From: Lathyrus oleraceus
Lineage: Eukaryota > Streptophyta > Magnoliopsida > Fabales > Fabaceae
Direction: 5' to 3'
DNA length: 64,000 nt
Assembly: GCF_024323335.1 (NCBI RefSeq)
Contig: NC_066579.1
Location: 355,949,400-356,013,399, forward strand
Below the pieces are notes generated by a model that made no database searches, was not told the DNA's origin, and saw only the letters and a list, made by a program, of their open reading frames with translations. Both the position numbers and the translations under genes were made by a program. Positions 33,766 to 45,192 of the stretch are shown piece by piece (position 1 is the first letter of the stretch; each line of letters opens with the position of its first letter).

Positions 33766-36700
33766 GTGGACTTATGGATAACTGTTGGAACATCAACAAC
33801 GACCCAATTATTGCAGATTCCGCCAGGTATGACAAAGTTGCCAAGGTCTTCCTCTTCATCATCTTCAACAATGGCAGCAACTTCCTGATCTTCAACAGTG
33901 TGTATGAAACCACCACTCTGGAATAACCCACGCTCATTGGAAACACCAGAAGAATACCCTATGCCAGCCCGAGATTTATTATCTTCCAACTTGATCATTT
34001 GCCCTAAACCAATAGTAACACCATGATCAATGGCCAACTTCGTATCGTTGTAGGAGACAAATGAAGACAGTCCTTTCCTTGAAGGCTCAGCAATAGACAA
34101 GGCTTGGAACAGAGTCCCAACCTCACCCTCAGCATCAATATAGGAGAAGGAAGATAAATGACTGACCAGGAGAGCCTTCTCTCCCCCTATCACCACCAAC
34201 TTCTTATTCTTTACAAACTTCTGTTTTTGGTGTAGGCTGGATGTCACGACGCCTGCCTTGTGAATCCATGGTCTGCCAAGCAAACAACTGTAAGACGGAT
34301 GAATATCCATGACCTGAAAAGTGATATGGAAATCACTAGGTCTAATCTTGATTGGGAGTTCTAATTCACCGATCACCGTTTCTCGCGATCCGTCAAACGC
34401 CTTCACAACCACTCCACTCTGCCTCATGGGAGGCCCCTGGTAAGAAAGTTTAGCCAGAGTGGATTTTGGCAACACATTAAGTGATGATCATGTGTCCACC
34501 AACACATTGGACAAGGCATCATCCTTACAGTTCATTGAAATTAGTAAGGTCAAATTGTGGTCCTTTCCCTCCTTGGGAAGATCAGCATCACAGAAGCTCA
34601 AATTGTTGCAAGCGGTTATGTTTGCAACAATGCTATCAAACTGCTCAATCGTGACATTGTGGTCCACGTATGCCACGTCCAACACCCTCTGCAAAGCTTC
34701 GCGGTGTGGCTCAAAATTCATCAACAAAGATAAAACAAATATCTTTGATGGAGTTTGTAGCAGCTGATCAACAACATTGTATTCACTCCCCTTGATGAGC
34801 CTCAACATCTCATCACCATCCTCTTTCAAAATGCCAGGATGGCCAACTAGGACAGGAGTGTTGTTACTCTTCACAACAACAGGGTCAACACCCTTCACAA
34901 CAGGAGTGGAATGATTTGAAGAAGAAGTCCCCACGGGACCGGCATAATTAATAGCAGTTCTCTTCGCGACATCTTCATGGGGTTTCGGCTGCGCCGAGAA
35001 AATACGACCACTACGGGTCACACCACTGACGTCTGAAATTCTCACTACAGAAGTTGAGGGAAATGGCACCTCCTTTCCATCTTCTAGCATTACAGAGTTA
35101 TATCTGTAGGGAACAACCTTGTTTGATGAATACGGGACAGGACCCGCTGGCTTGATCACAAGAGTTGGCGATACCTTCTTCTTGCTGCCATCATATTTGG
35201 CGACAACAGGCTCAGGCATTCTGAATACAGAGGAGATAACATCAACTTCATCCTCATCACGATTCTGAAGTATTTCGATCATCCCTTGATCAAGCATCTC
35301 TTGGATGTCCTTTCTAACTTGTCGGCATCCTCTCTCGTTGATAGTGCACACCTGGCACCTATCGTGGTTGTGCTCGTAGTGGCTGTGTTCACACAACAAC
35401 TTATGCATCTCGACCAAATATTACCTTATGTCGTTAACATACAAGACTTTATACCAACCAGGGTATCCCTGGACCATGTTAACAACAGTCTTCCCATGCT
35501 CGGGCAATGTGTTCTTCTTAACATTAGGACCTACGTCCTTGAAAAACAATATACCGCTTCTGACAAGGTCTTGCACCTTGGTCTTCAAGGGGTAACAATT
35601 CTCTACGTCATGTCCGGGAGCACCAGAATGATATACATAGTGAAGCTCTGGCTTATACCACCACTGAGGGTTGGTCGGTACAACGGGAGGGTCTCTTGGA
35701 GTGATCAGCTTTCTATCGATCAAAGAAGGATAAAGCTCAGCGTAAGTCATCGGAATTGGGTCAAAAGTTACCCTCTTCCTCTCGTAGTTGCTGGTGCTGG
35801 TGTTATTGTTGTTTCGAGGCTGGTAGGCCTGTTGTTGTTGACGATGTTGTTATTGTTGTTGTTGATGATGAACTTCTCGAAAAGCAGGTGCTATATGAGC
35901 CACCTGGTGTTGGTTGACGACAGGGCACATGTCCTTCCTCCTCACAGAGGGTCTTCTTTTAATGTGAGAGGACACAACATGTGTCTCTCCCTCCTTCTTC
36001 TTAGCAAAGCCCCCATATCTCTTTGCTGAAGAGATGTCTTCTCTGGATAGTCATCCTTCACGGACCCCTTCTTCCAATCTCATCCCCATATTCACCATTT
36101 CGGTGAAGTCTGAGGGAGCACTGGCGATCATCCTTTCATAGTAGAAAGAGCTCAAAGTCTTCAAGAAGATCTTTGCCATCTCTTCCTCCTATAGGGGTGG
36201 CACTATCTAAGCTGCCAGTTCGCGCAATCTCTGGGCATACTCTTTGAAGGTCTCCTTGTCCTTCTGCGACACCGCCCTCAGTTGGTCCCTATTTGGAGCC
36301 ATATCCATATTATACTTATATTGTTTGACGAAGGCCTTGCCAAGATCATTGAAAGAGTAGATGTTCGCACTCTCCAAACCAATGTACCACCGGAGCGCAT
36401 CACCTGATAAGCTATCCTCGAAGTAATGGATAAGCAGTTGGTCATTGTCTGTCTGTGTTGACATCTTGCGAGCATACATCACAAGATGGCTGAGCGGGCA
36501 TGTGTTTCCCTTATATTTCTCAAAGTCAGGTACTTTGAATTTAATAGGGATCTTCACGTTGGGCACGAGGCACAACTCAGCAGCACTTTTACCGAAGAGG
36601 TCCTTACCCCTCAGAGTCTTCGGTTCCTTGCACAGCTCAAGGAATTAGTCTTTCATCTCGTCCATCTTTTCATACACATTCGGGCCCTCAGACGACTCAG

Positions 36701-37043
36701 AATGATAGATGGTGTCTTCAACTCGAGGTAAGGTGTGCACAAAGGGAGGTGGCATAGAAAGGACCGGGCTAGATGCTGACAAAGAAGCGAGAGTAGGAGC
36801 AAAACCCTCGGGCACAAAATTGGCGGGCATTCCCCACGGGAACCCGGCTGGCATAGAAGGAGAAAAATGGGCTGTTGTAGTAAGCACAGTCGAGGTAGCA
36901 ACATCAGAAATGACAGTCCTCTGGGGAGGAGTTGTAGGAGTTGGCGAAGCTTGGCTCTGGGCGGCTAGCACTGACTCCATCATGGCAGTCAGCCTAGCAA
37001 TCTCTTCTTTCAATTCCCGGTTCTCTTGCTCTAAATGCTCCAT
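33766..37043 (-). pseudogene. gag-pro: Element B gag and protease exon, one frame with several stops
   Basis: The likely start is ATG 37043 (MEHLEQENRELKEEIARL), opening a coiled-coil N-terminus. Capsid-like sequence follows at about 36575-36207 (CPLSHLVMYARKM, YFEDSLSGDALRWYIGLES, FKEYAQRLREL). A zinc-knuckle-like segment (YHSGAPGHDVENC, 35421-35750) has Tyr where D has the first Cys. The protease is at 34490-33766. One frame runs about 3.3 kb without a shift, but stops lie at 36645-36647, 36207-36209, 36189-36191, 35850-35852, 35421-35423 and 34488-34490. The last replaces the third residue of the protease catalytic DTG-type motif (LVDT-stop-SSLNVLP). Confidence 0.85.
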
Positions 37044-37217
37044 TGTCCTTGGATGATTAGCTCTGGTGTTATACCGGTGCGTCAGCTTGTCTTCAAAATA
37101 AATGAAGAGCAAAGAGTTAGACAACGGATCATGAGCTCAGAACAAAACCTACTTATGCATATGATGCATGCAATGTTTGTGCATATGATTTGTTTTTTTA
37201 TCAGAGGAACTTTTTAG

Positions 37218-37222
37218 ATATC
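37218..37222. repeat. Probable target site (atatc) of element D, left side
   Basis: The five bases before the first D LTR. The matching right copy would be beyond the window, so the duplication is unproven. Confidence 0.4.
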
Positions 37223-37346
37223 TGTAGCACCTCAAATTTGCACCTATCATTGTACATACCATCTCATATTAGGTCATAGCATATCATGATCCTTTGCATA
37301 GCATTTGCATTGTCCCCAATTGCCTCAAGAGCAAGCAAGTCAAGAA

Positions 37347-37709
37347 TTAGGTCAAACTGATCAGGAGATCAGTCAACCAATCAAGCAAGGGTGTTTCTCA
37401 AGGAGCAAAGGCCCTAGGGTTTGTCCAACAAGTTCACATGACTTGGAGGTCCATTTGAAGTGTTCAAGTCAAGGGTTGAAGGCTCAGAGGTCACCAGTTC
37501 ATGTACAGACAGTCAAAAACCCTAGAAAGTCAACAGTCAGTCAAAGCAGTGGATGGTGGCCATTCTTGCAGAATTTGGGCACCATGATCAATAATCAAGA
37601 GTCCATATAACTTGGGACATCATTTGAAGTCAAGGTCTCAAGGAATTAGGGTTTGGAATTCATCAGAAGTGCTTCAGTCATCCAAAACCCTAGAAAAGTC
37701 AAAGTTGGT
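37347..37709 (+). promoter_or_regulatory. W-box and telobox cluster in D LTR U3
   Basis: Nine (A/G)GTCAA sites (W-box TTGAC(C/T) on the other strand) lie within about 370 bp. Four teloboxes, AAACCCTA or its complement, lie at 37415-37422, 37517-37524, 37647-37654 and 37685-37692. Motif evidence only. The same cluster recurs in LTR 2 and LTR 3. Confidence 0.5.
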
Positions 37710-38561
37710 CAACTGTGGTTGATTCTTTGGTTTTGATGGATGGAAATGGTTTGAGAGAGCTTATTCATGTCCTAATAGGCCTCATATGTCATGGCAATCA
37801 ACATCATTGAAGAATTTGAAGCCAATCAGAAAATTTCCAAAAATGGAAAGTGGACCTGTAATTTTAACTGCCAAAAATGGAAACTTCTTGATCCTCAGCT
37901 TGCATCATGATACAAGCTTCAAATGAATTTTTGCCCAACATAAAAGTTGAAGATCTTGTTCTCCCATTTTCAAAAAGTCCAAGAACTCTCAATTCCCATG
38001 AATGGTTTGCAAGATATGGTCAAATCATTTTCACATTTTCTTGAACTTCAACAGGCCATATCTCTCAAACCATTTGGCCAAATTTGGTGGGGTTTTTTCC
38101 TACAAACCACATTTTTCCTCCTCTTTCCAAAAATATAAATTTCATCCTCCAAAACCTTGCCAATCAAAATGGCATTTTTGGCCTTGACTTTATTCATTTC
38201 AAGTTTGACCAACCATTGACTTTTTGAATTAAGGCTTTTCACACCATTTGGCCAATTGGGAAATGTTTGGTGTGTTATTTGAGACATGTTTTAAGGCCCA
38301 AATCATGCAGAACTTATACCTCCATGTGCATATTTTGGAAATTAGCAAATATGCATTTTGGTTCATTTAAGTAGAACAAGTTCAGCACTTCATGAGCAAA
38401 CAACAAACAGCAAATACAAGGGTCATTTGCAGCATGACTAAGGCCCAATTCGTGCAGCCTTCACACCTCCACTTCCACATGTGCAAAGTTAGCAAATATG
38501 CATTTTTGTTCATTTAAGTTAAACAAGATTACCATTCAATTAGCATGGCTTAAACAGCAAA

Positions 38562-38569
38562 TATAAAGG
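38562..38569 (+). promoter_or_regulatory. Candidate TATA box of D LTR 1
   Basis: TATAAAGG is followed 50-70 bp later by a CT-rich patch (TTCTCTCTTCTCTCTTTC), the layout of a plant core promoter. It recurs at 50523-50530 and 62488-62495. If right, U3 is about 1.35 kb and R/U5 about 4 kb. Confidence 0.55.
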
Positions 38570-41370
38570 CATTTTTCTGCCAATTCCAAGCCCTAGTAGC
38601 AGCTGCAGACCACAAAAATTCTCTCTTCTCTCTTTCTTGCATTTTGACACTTTGAGAAATTCTGTCAAAAACTTCAAGAGAACCACGAGTACCTTTGCTT
38701 CCTTCATCACCTGGACTTCATTTAGAGCTCATTACAAGCATCAAAACTCAGCTGGAAGTGGATTTGATTCAACTGTTTTCCTCAAGTATTCTTCCATGGC
38801 AGCATGCGTGTATCTTCATATCAAGTGTCCATGAGCTAGGATCCTTCACCATTCACCATTGGAAGCACAAATCATCATCTGTTCGAGCTTGTCTTGGCCA
38901 AACAGCAACTGCATCTCAGATTTCTTCAAGAATAATAGGTTTCCATGAAAATTAATGATAGATTTGTCTTTACCATGCTCTAATGCTTCTATTGGTATGA
39001 TCATTAGCCATTTCTGGAAAATCTCATTCATGAACAAAGTTTGATGTTCATAGTTCTTTTGGTCGATTCAATGTGTATGTGTTGTTTAAGTGGAAACTAA
39101 TGATAGATTCATGATGTCCATGCCATGCTGAACATTTGCATATATTTAGTTTTGATTTCTGGGATTTTTGTGGAAAATACGAATTTGGAGAAGATGAACA
39201 TACATGTGTTACTGTAGAAAACCCTAGAATTTCCAGAAACTGGGTATTTTGCTGCGTGCTACTGTTCCATTGAGGAACCGACCAATCACATTATTTGGTT
39301 TTGCTGGCTGAAACGCAGCGTTCTGTTTAGTGATGGCCAGAATTACAGCATTGCCACTCGGTCAACCATGTTTGACCTTCCCTTCATGTTATTTGTTCAT
39401 GTTTGGTTCCAATTGTACCTCAACTTCAACAATTCATTTCTCACTCGTTTCAAATCCAAATTTCATGAAACTTTTTCCATCATGATCACATGATTGTCTA
39501 GTTTTTTATCATTATTTTTAATAATTTTTTGGATCATTGGATTTTAAATGGCTCTAGGGTTTGTGAAATGTGACCAATTCTTGATACATGTTGCCAAGAC
39601 CATTGTGAAATAATGATGATGCATCCATTGGTTCTGAAATTTTTTGTGGAGAAACTAGACACATTCAACTTTGTTTTGATATAAAGTTTGTGGATTTCTC
39701 ATTTGTGGATTGTGTGATATGATTTTTTGAAGTAGGGTGTGACAACTTGTGTCACACCAATGATGTGCATTTTCATGAATTTTAATGACATACTTCCTGA
39801 CCTCCAAATGATCCAATTGTTTGCATAAGCCTTCTCTCACATGTCTAGTCCATGTATGAATTTTCTTGGAATTAATTGTGCTGTTTTCCATTTATTTAAG
39901 ATTTTTCTTCCCTGCCTAGTCAATGGTTGACTTTTTGTGCTACATGTTGCCAAATCCTTTGGGAAATTCTCATATCTTATTGTATGATCATGAAATTTCA
40001 TATGTGATAACTAGACATCTTGAGCTTTGCATTGGTGTTAATCTCATTCATTTCTCATCTGTTTTCAATTTGATATGATTTTTTGAAGTTGACCCATGTT
40101 TGTTGACCTTCATTGTGCATGCTTAAATTTGGTTTGACTTCTTGATTTTCATTAACTGCCTTCCTCTCATCCAAATGCCATGAAATTTGACATGCTTACC
40201 ATGTTAGATGTTAGGATTGAATGTGATTTATTTGATGATTTTTGAGATTGTTTGGGTTGACTTTTGATGCAAGTCATTCTGTTGACTTTTGTGTGCTTTC
40301 ATTTGCCATGCCTTGCCTTCTTTTGCTTATGAGTTGATGATGATGCATGATGTGATTGTGAGTCCAATTGAAATAGCTTCTTGAATGTTTGACCTTGACT
40401 TTGGTTGACTTTTCTTTGCTGTTTTGACTTTTTCTTTCATCCTTGACCCTAGGCTAGTCCTAGTGGTCTTTTGAGCTTACAATTGAGTTCCTGTTTCAGG
40501 TTAAGCACCAATGCCTCAAAGATCATTCAAACTTGTTTGAACTTGATTGTTTATCATATGCTAACCTTTGTTTTGTAGGTTTGACTCATGTGTTTGAGTC
40601 TTGTGCCTTGCACAGTTGACCATCTGTGTTGACTGTTTATCAATTCCTTTTGATTTAAACTTTTGAACTGTTTGCTGATTGTTTTGACTCTTTTCAGGTA
40701 CTTTAGTTGCTTAAGTTCTCTGAACTTGATTTGCTTTGCTTTTTAGCAACTTGCTTGAGGTATAATCTCTTTTACTTCATGTAGTCTGGAGACCCGGTCT
40801 GTTATTTGGCCGGGCAAACTGTCTGAAGTCCTCCTTAAGAGGCCATGCTTGTGTGTGTTTAAAATTGTACAGAGTCAAAGACCTCCTAAGTGAAGAGGCA
40901 ATTGGCAGAACCAAGGGATATGCAATCTATCCCCTGCTATTCAGTGTGTCTTCTGTCTTGCTCACACTACTGTGTTGATGCATTTCAGACAAAAACCCAA
41001 GATCTTGTGCAATTGCACAGTTGAGTCAGTATCAAATGTGTAGAAGGGTTCCCACTTTCTGAACCCACACATTCTTGTCAAATGCTCTCCCAGGCCAGGG
41101 ATAGAAGCAATGAGGCACACCCCTCATCTCCTTTCATCTGCTTCACCTTAGCCCCTCAATGGCAAGGTTAAGAGCAACACTTCACCCCATTCCAGAGGTT
41201 TGTTTGTTGAGGTTGATATGACCCCTCAACTAAAACCTAACCCTTGTGTGAGCCTTTTGTGTGTATATAGTGTGTGCTATCTGCGATTGTGATTGCTTTG
41301 CTTCTTAGGCTAGCTTAGACTTGCTTCCTGTGCAAGTTAGGTTTAGTTTAGACTAATCCTTGCTTGCTTT

Positions 41371-42330
41371 CGCCCTCGTTGCGATCCTTTCTCTCGCCCT
41401 CGTTGCGATCGAGCCGTTCCCTTTCTCTTGCCCTAGTTGCAATCGAGACCTTTGTCCCTCCGTAGCCGAACTACGGCAACTCTGATTCTCATGTCCAGAT
41501 GAGATACGTAGGCACGAGATGCGATGTCTTGTCGAGTTTGACTAACAACTAACACTAACCCTTTTCTCTCGCCCTCGTTGCGATTGAGACCTCCCCCTTC
41601 TCTTGCCCTAGTTGCAATCGAGACTCTTGCTTCCTGTGTAAGCCTTGTCTAGGATAGGTTGGCCCTTGTGCCATTTAGCTAGAAACCTTAACTTAGGGTT
41701 GACTTTGCATGACAACATCTAGGCTCGAGTCGTAGTCTCCCTAGAGTTGTGTCTCCCTCTGTTATCTGGTTAAGCTAGTCCTTTGTCCCTGCGTAGGGGA
41801 ACTACATCGCCCTGATCTTCACACCAGATGAAGTATGTAGGCAGGAGATTGAGCTGATCTCTCCGGGCGCCCTTTTTCTTTTTTGTGTGTGTTGTTTGAC
41901 ATTTGCTAAGCTCGAGTGCCTGACTCTTTAGCAATTCGTCGTCTGTTTGTTTGTGTGATTGCTTGACAGTTATAGGCTCGAGTCCCCGACTCCCTATCAA
42001 CTTGTTGTGTTGTTGTGTGCTTGGAAGCCGATGTAAGTCCATCGAGTGGCATTTGGGTTCCAGTGTGCGTGTGTTTAGGTTCGGATGCTGACATAAGTCC
42101 AGTGATTGGCAGTCGGGCTCCACGTTTGCCTTTGTCTTGTTTTGTTTGAGTGCGTGTCAGCCGAGCTACGAATGCTCTGATTCTTCTCTCGTCCGAGAAG
42201 ATACGTATGCATAGGATGCGACATCCTAGCGAGCATGTGTCGTTTCCCCAGTCCGAACTACTTCGACTCTGATGTCTATGTCTGATAGACTAAGTAGGCC
42301 CAGGATACGATGTCCTGCCGAGTCAGTTTC
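41371..42330 (+). repeat. Structured repeat modules near the end of D LTR 1
   Basis: Four copies of a module have GAACTAC or GAGCTAC, then CTCTGAT in most, a hairpin, (GA)TACGTAGGCA-like sequence, and in three copies a second hairpin with loop CGA. First-hairpin stems are TCTCAT/ATGAGA (41487-41504), CTTCA/TGAAG (41817-41833), CTTCTC/GAGAAG (42183-42200) and GTCTAT/ATAGAC (42274-42290). Second-hairpin stems include TAGGATG/CATCCTA (42212-42228) and CAGGATA/TGTCCTG (42301-42317). Five copies of CGCCCTCGTTGCGAT or TGCCCTAGTTGCAAT lie between 41371 and 41625. The LTR 2 copy is at 53332-54291. Confidence 0.75.
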
Positions 42331-42417
42331 AGTCAGTTTCTTTTGTCTCTTTTCAGCCAGTGTGTGTGTGTTTGAGCAGTGTTTAGCAACCATTTTCCTT
42401 CCTTTTGTGCGTGGATC

Positions 42418-42433
42418 CCGTAGAGTACTACGG
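42418..42433 (+). other. R-region hairpin of D LTR 1
   Basis: CCGTAG-AGTA-CTACGG, followed by GGGGTGCTAATACCTTCCC. The LTR 2 copy is at 54379-54394. Equivalent hairpins with different stems are at 3068-3083 and in A. Confidence 0.65.
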
Positions 42434-42567
42434 ATGCGTAGGGGTGCTAATACCTTCCCTTCGCATAACCGACTCCCGAACCCATTCTCTTTGGTCGCGA
42501 GACCATGTTCTTTCCCAGGTTTACTCTGAGCGTTTCCTTTCCCTCTTTTGGGATAAATAACGCACGG

Positions 42568-42577
42568 TGGCGGCTCT
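42568..42577 (+). other. Partial copy of the primer site inside D LTR 1
   Basis: TGGCGGCTCT differs by one base from the first ten bases of the true primer site 55 bp downstream. The LTR 2 copy is at 54529-54538. Confidence 0.6.
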
Positions 42578-42622
42578 GTTGTTTCTTTCTTTTCCCGCCG
42601 GTTTTTCGCGTAATGCGACAGC

Positions 42623-42640
42623 TGGCGACTCTGCTGGGGA
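42623..42640 (+). other. Primer binding site of D unit 1 (tRNA-Arg type)
   Basis: TGGCGACTCTGCTGGGGA lies two bases after the LTR end. Identical to the Ogre-type site of element A. Confidence 0.9.
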
Positions 42641-43643
42641 CTATAGAGAAGTTGACCTATGCTGGTCCATCTTCCCTGAGCGAGTCTCTCCTAGCGCTCT
42701 CTAGGTTAGGGCTTTGGTTGCTTTGCACTGTTTTATTGCATTCTTTGTATATATTTGCATTTACTGTTTGCATTTATTATTTGCATTAATGTTTGCATTC
42801 ATTCATATTCATCTGTTCATCTGGCTGTGTTTCTCTGTTTGGGGTGGGAGTTACTCGAGGTAAAAGGCCCAATACCCAGGCTATGAGTGAAATCTAGGAA
42901 ACCTAGGAATAGAGTGATTCATGGGAAGCGGGTGGTGTACGCCACTTAGCGGAACATTGACATCACGAGCAGTTCAGACCCTGGTGGGATATTATCGGTG
43001 CATACATCGGGTGTGCACAGGATGATATTCTGCGAAAGGTTATTTATGCTGCGTTTCTCTCGACCTTACCCTGGCCTAGATGACACCCGTGAGTGGGGGG
43101 GAATGATCATTTTAACAGGTACAGTTGGTGACTCCTGGTACTGATAGTGACTACGAGTTATATTTCTGGACGCCGGAGGTTTGACCCTGGTATTGATCAG
43201 AGGGTTCCGTTTATTTCGGATCCCTGGGCTGAATTTGAGGGTACTCGCTCAGATGGTGACTCAGTTCTCCAGACTTGGGTTCAGATGCCAGTTGATCAGG
43301 TTGACTTTGGGTTTCAGATGTTTGTGATCAGAATTCAAGCCGAAGCTTTGACCCTGTGCCTTGAGACGCACAGCTTGACCAGTCATGTTGCATCATTTGC
43401 ATCATAGCATGTTTATTTTCCAAAAATAGTAATGCATGAAAATGAAAAAAAAAGTTAACTCGCATACGCATATCCTTTTCAGGATCATTCATGACAAAAT
43501 AATACTCATATCATGCATATCATGCACATAGCATCCTTGCATTACAGACATGTTTGGGGAGAAACTTCTCACTTCAGTTCCTGACTGAGACAGGATTGTT
43601 GATCACCGTCCGCACCGCGACCAGACTCAATCATCAAAGAAGT
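42641..43643 (+). other. 5' leader of D unit 1; ORF1 absent
   Basis: Non-coding. The ORF1 seen in element A is missing. An 86-codon frame at 43147-43407 is preserved in both units but has no recognisable motif. I do not call it a gene. Confidence 0.6.
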
Positions 43644-44480
43644 ATGGATCAGGTTCAAGCTGAGCTAGCTGAGATGAGGGCGAACATGGCCCAGTTCATG
43701 AACATGATGCAAGGAGTCGTTCAGGGGCAAGAGGAGCTGCGTGCCTTAGCCCAGAGACTGGAAGCCGTGATTCTACCAGTCCACTGTGCTCCACCAGTGG
43801 ATGTACCCGTTCATGAGAATGCTGCTGTCACTATTCTCGTCGATGATTATGCTGTGGGTGATGAATTGAGGGGGATCAGAATCAGTGAACCGCCTCTTGC
43901 TGCAGAGACTGTTAATATCAGAGCAACCCGCACTCCGGTTCGCCATCCTGGCTCTTCAAGTTCTTCCGGTTCTAAGAAGACATACTCTGGGGCACCCAAA
44001 AGGGGAGAGATTGAAACAAATGCTGTGCACCGTCGGAGGAGTGCAAACAGAGGACAGAATCGTCAGGCTGCTGCTGTGACTATTCCAGCAACTCAACCTC
44101 AACAGCAACAGAGGAGACCAGCTCAGCAGCATCAGCGTCAGCAACATCGTCCTCAGCAGCAGGCTTCTCAACCTCACAATGGTAATCAAGCTGGTACAAG
44201 TAATGAGAGGAAGGAGATCATTTTTGATCCAATCCCCACGTCCTACGCCGAACTGTATCCCTCTCTGTTAGAGCGGAACTTGATTACGCCCAGAGACCCG
44301 CCGCCCATACCTGTCAACCCTCGGTGGTGGTATAGGCCTGAACAACATTGTGTGTATCATTCGGGTGCTCCCGATCATGATGTGGATAGTTGTTTCCAGC
44401 TGAAGATGAAGGTTCAAGACCTTGTGAGGTCAGGTATTCTGATCTTGGAGGATTTAGGTCCCCGTGTTAATCAAGCCTGA
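43644..44480 (+). pseudogene. gag: Truncated Gag of D unit 1 (coiled coil and zinc knuckle, no capsid core)
   Basis: 278 residues from ATG 43644 (MDQVQAELAEMRANMAQFM), a coiled-coil N-terminus to about residue 45. A Ser- and basic-rich stretch and a Gln-rich stretch (about 150-190) follow. The segment TSYAELYPSLLERNLITPRDPPPIPVNPRWWY comes next, then a zinc-knuckle-like CVYHSGAPDHDVDSC. The capsid core present in B (SLSGDALRWYIGLES region) is deleted, but the frame stays open. The protein could still fold a coiled coil and a nucleic-acid-binding knuckle, so a partial Gag function in trans is conceivable but unproven. The unit 2 copy differs by at most a silent-looking change. Confidence 0.75.
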
Positions 44481-44637
44481 AGATAACAAGTCCTGGGCTG
44501 GCGCCGACTTTTTCTTCAGAAGGGTTGTTCAGAAAACAGAAGCTGCTGATGCAAGAGATACTGACAGTTGTCATCCCCGGCGGGATCTATCACAATTGGG
44601 TCACTGTGGGCGTTCCTACAACTGTTCATAAGTCTTT
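44481..44637 (+). pseudogene. Tail of the protease exon, D unit 1
   Basis: After the Gag stop, sequence corresponding to the end of the protease exon remains (VIPGGIYHNWVTVGVPTTVHKSL), comparable to FVIPGGICNNWVVVDVPTVIHKS in B. The protease catalytic region is deleted. Confidence 0.65.
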
Positions 44638-44907
44638 GTAATAATCACTTTGTTTAAAAACCCTTCTCCCATGCCAAAAGGAGAAGTGATGACATTGTTG
44701 GCAATATTTTGTGCAATGATATTTTCATTCAAATAAATGCATGTTAAACATTTGTTTTTTCCATTTGTTTTCCCTTTTCGCTTTTTGCATGAAATTGGTG
44801 ATCACAAAAAAACCTTTAAAAAAAAGAATAAAAGCAATCTTTTCATCTGCATAACGATTGTCTTGTTTATTTTTCAAAAAGCTTTTCATCTCTAAATCAT
44901 TATGCAG
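44638..44907 (+). other. Intron of D unit 1 (270 bp)
   Basis: A GTAATAATC donor and an ATTATGCAG acceptor, in the same place as the intron of B. It is kept although the flanking enzyme domains are deleted. Confidence 0.7.
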
Positions 44908-45192
44908 GTTGTTTCTCAAACCCATTGAACATAATGATCGGACGTCATCTCCCAATTTTGAATTCCCTGTATTCGAAGCGGAAGAAGATGATGTTGAAGG
45001 GATTCCTGACGAGATCTCCCGACTTCTTGAGCAAGAAAAAAGATCACTCAGCTGCATCTCGAGAATCAGCAGAACAGCCAACTGGGGCATCAAAAAAAAA
45101 AGAGAAAGAAAAAAAATCAATAAAAAAAAAAACAAAGGAAGAGAGAAAGCAAAATCAAAAGCAAAATCAAAAAAAAAAAAAAAAAAAAGAAA
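44908..45192 (+). pseudogene. Pre-RT linker followed by a purine-rich tract, D unit 1
   Basis: The exon starts with LFLKPIEHNDRTSSPNFEFPVFEAEEDDVEGIPDEI, the acidic linker before RT. From about 45090 it turns into about 100 bp of nearly pure A/G sequence. RT, both RNases H and the integrase core that should follow are absent. Confidence 0.75.

Larger units (their letters stand above)
37223..42620 (+). mobile_element. Element D LTR 1 (5,398 bp)
   Basis: TGTAGCACC...TAATGCGACA. It contains a W-box/telobox cluster (37347-37709), a TATA box (38562-38569), a long stretch rich in GTTGAC/TTGAC (40080-40460), the hairpin modules (41371-42330) and the R hairpin (42418-42433). No supported gene. Private substitutions relative to LTR 2 and LTR 3 include those near 37319, 37609 and 37760. 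Confidence 0.92.

Noticed and set aside
42623..42640. Possible tRNA gene at the tRNA-Arg-like sequence
   Set aside because: Only 17-18 bases match the complement of a tRNA 3' end. No cloverleaf surrounds it, and its position after an LTR makes it a primer site.
43147..43407. An 86-codon frame in the D leader, conserved in both units
   Set aside because: The units are nearly identical, so conservation is uninformative, and no motif is visible.
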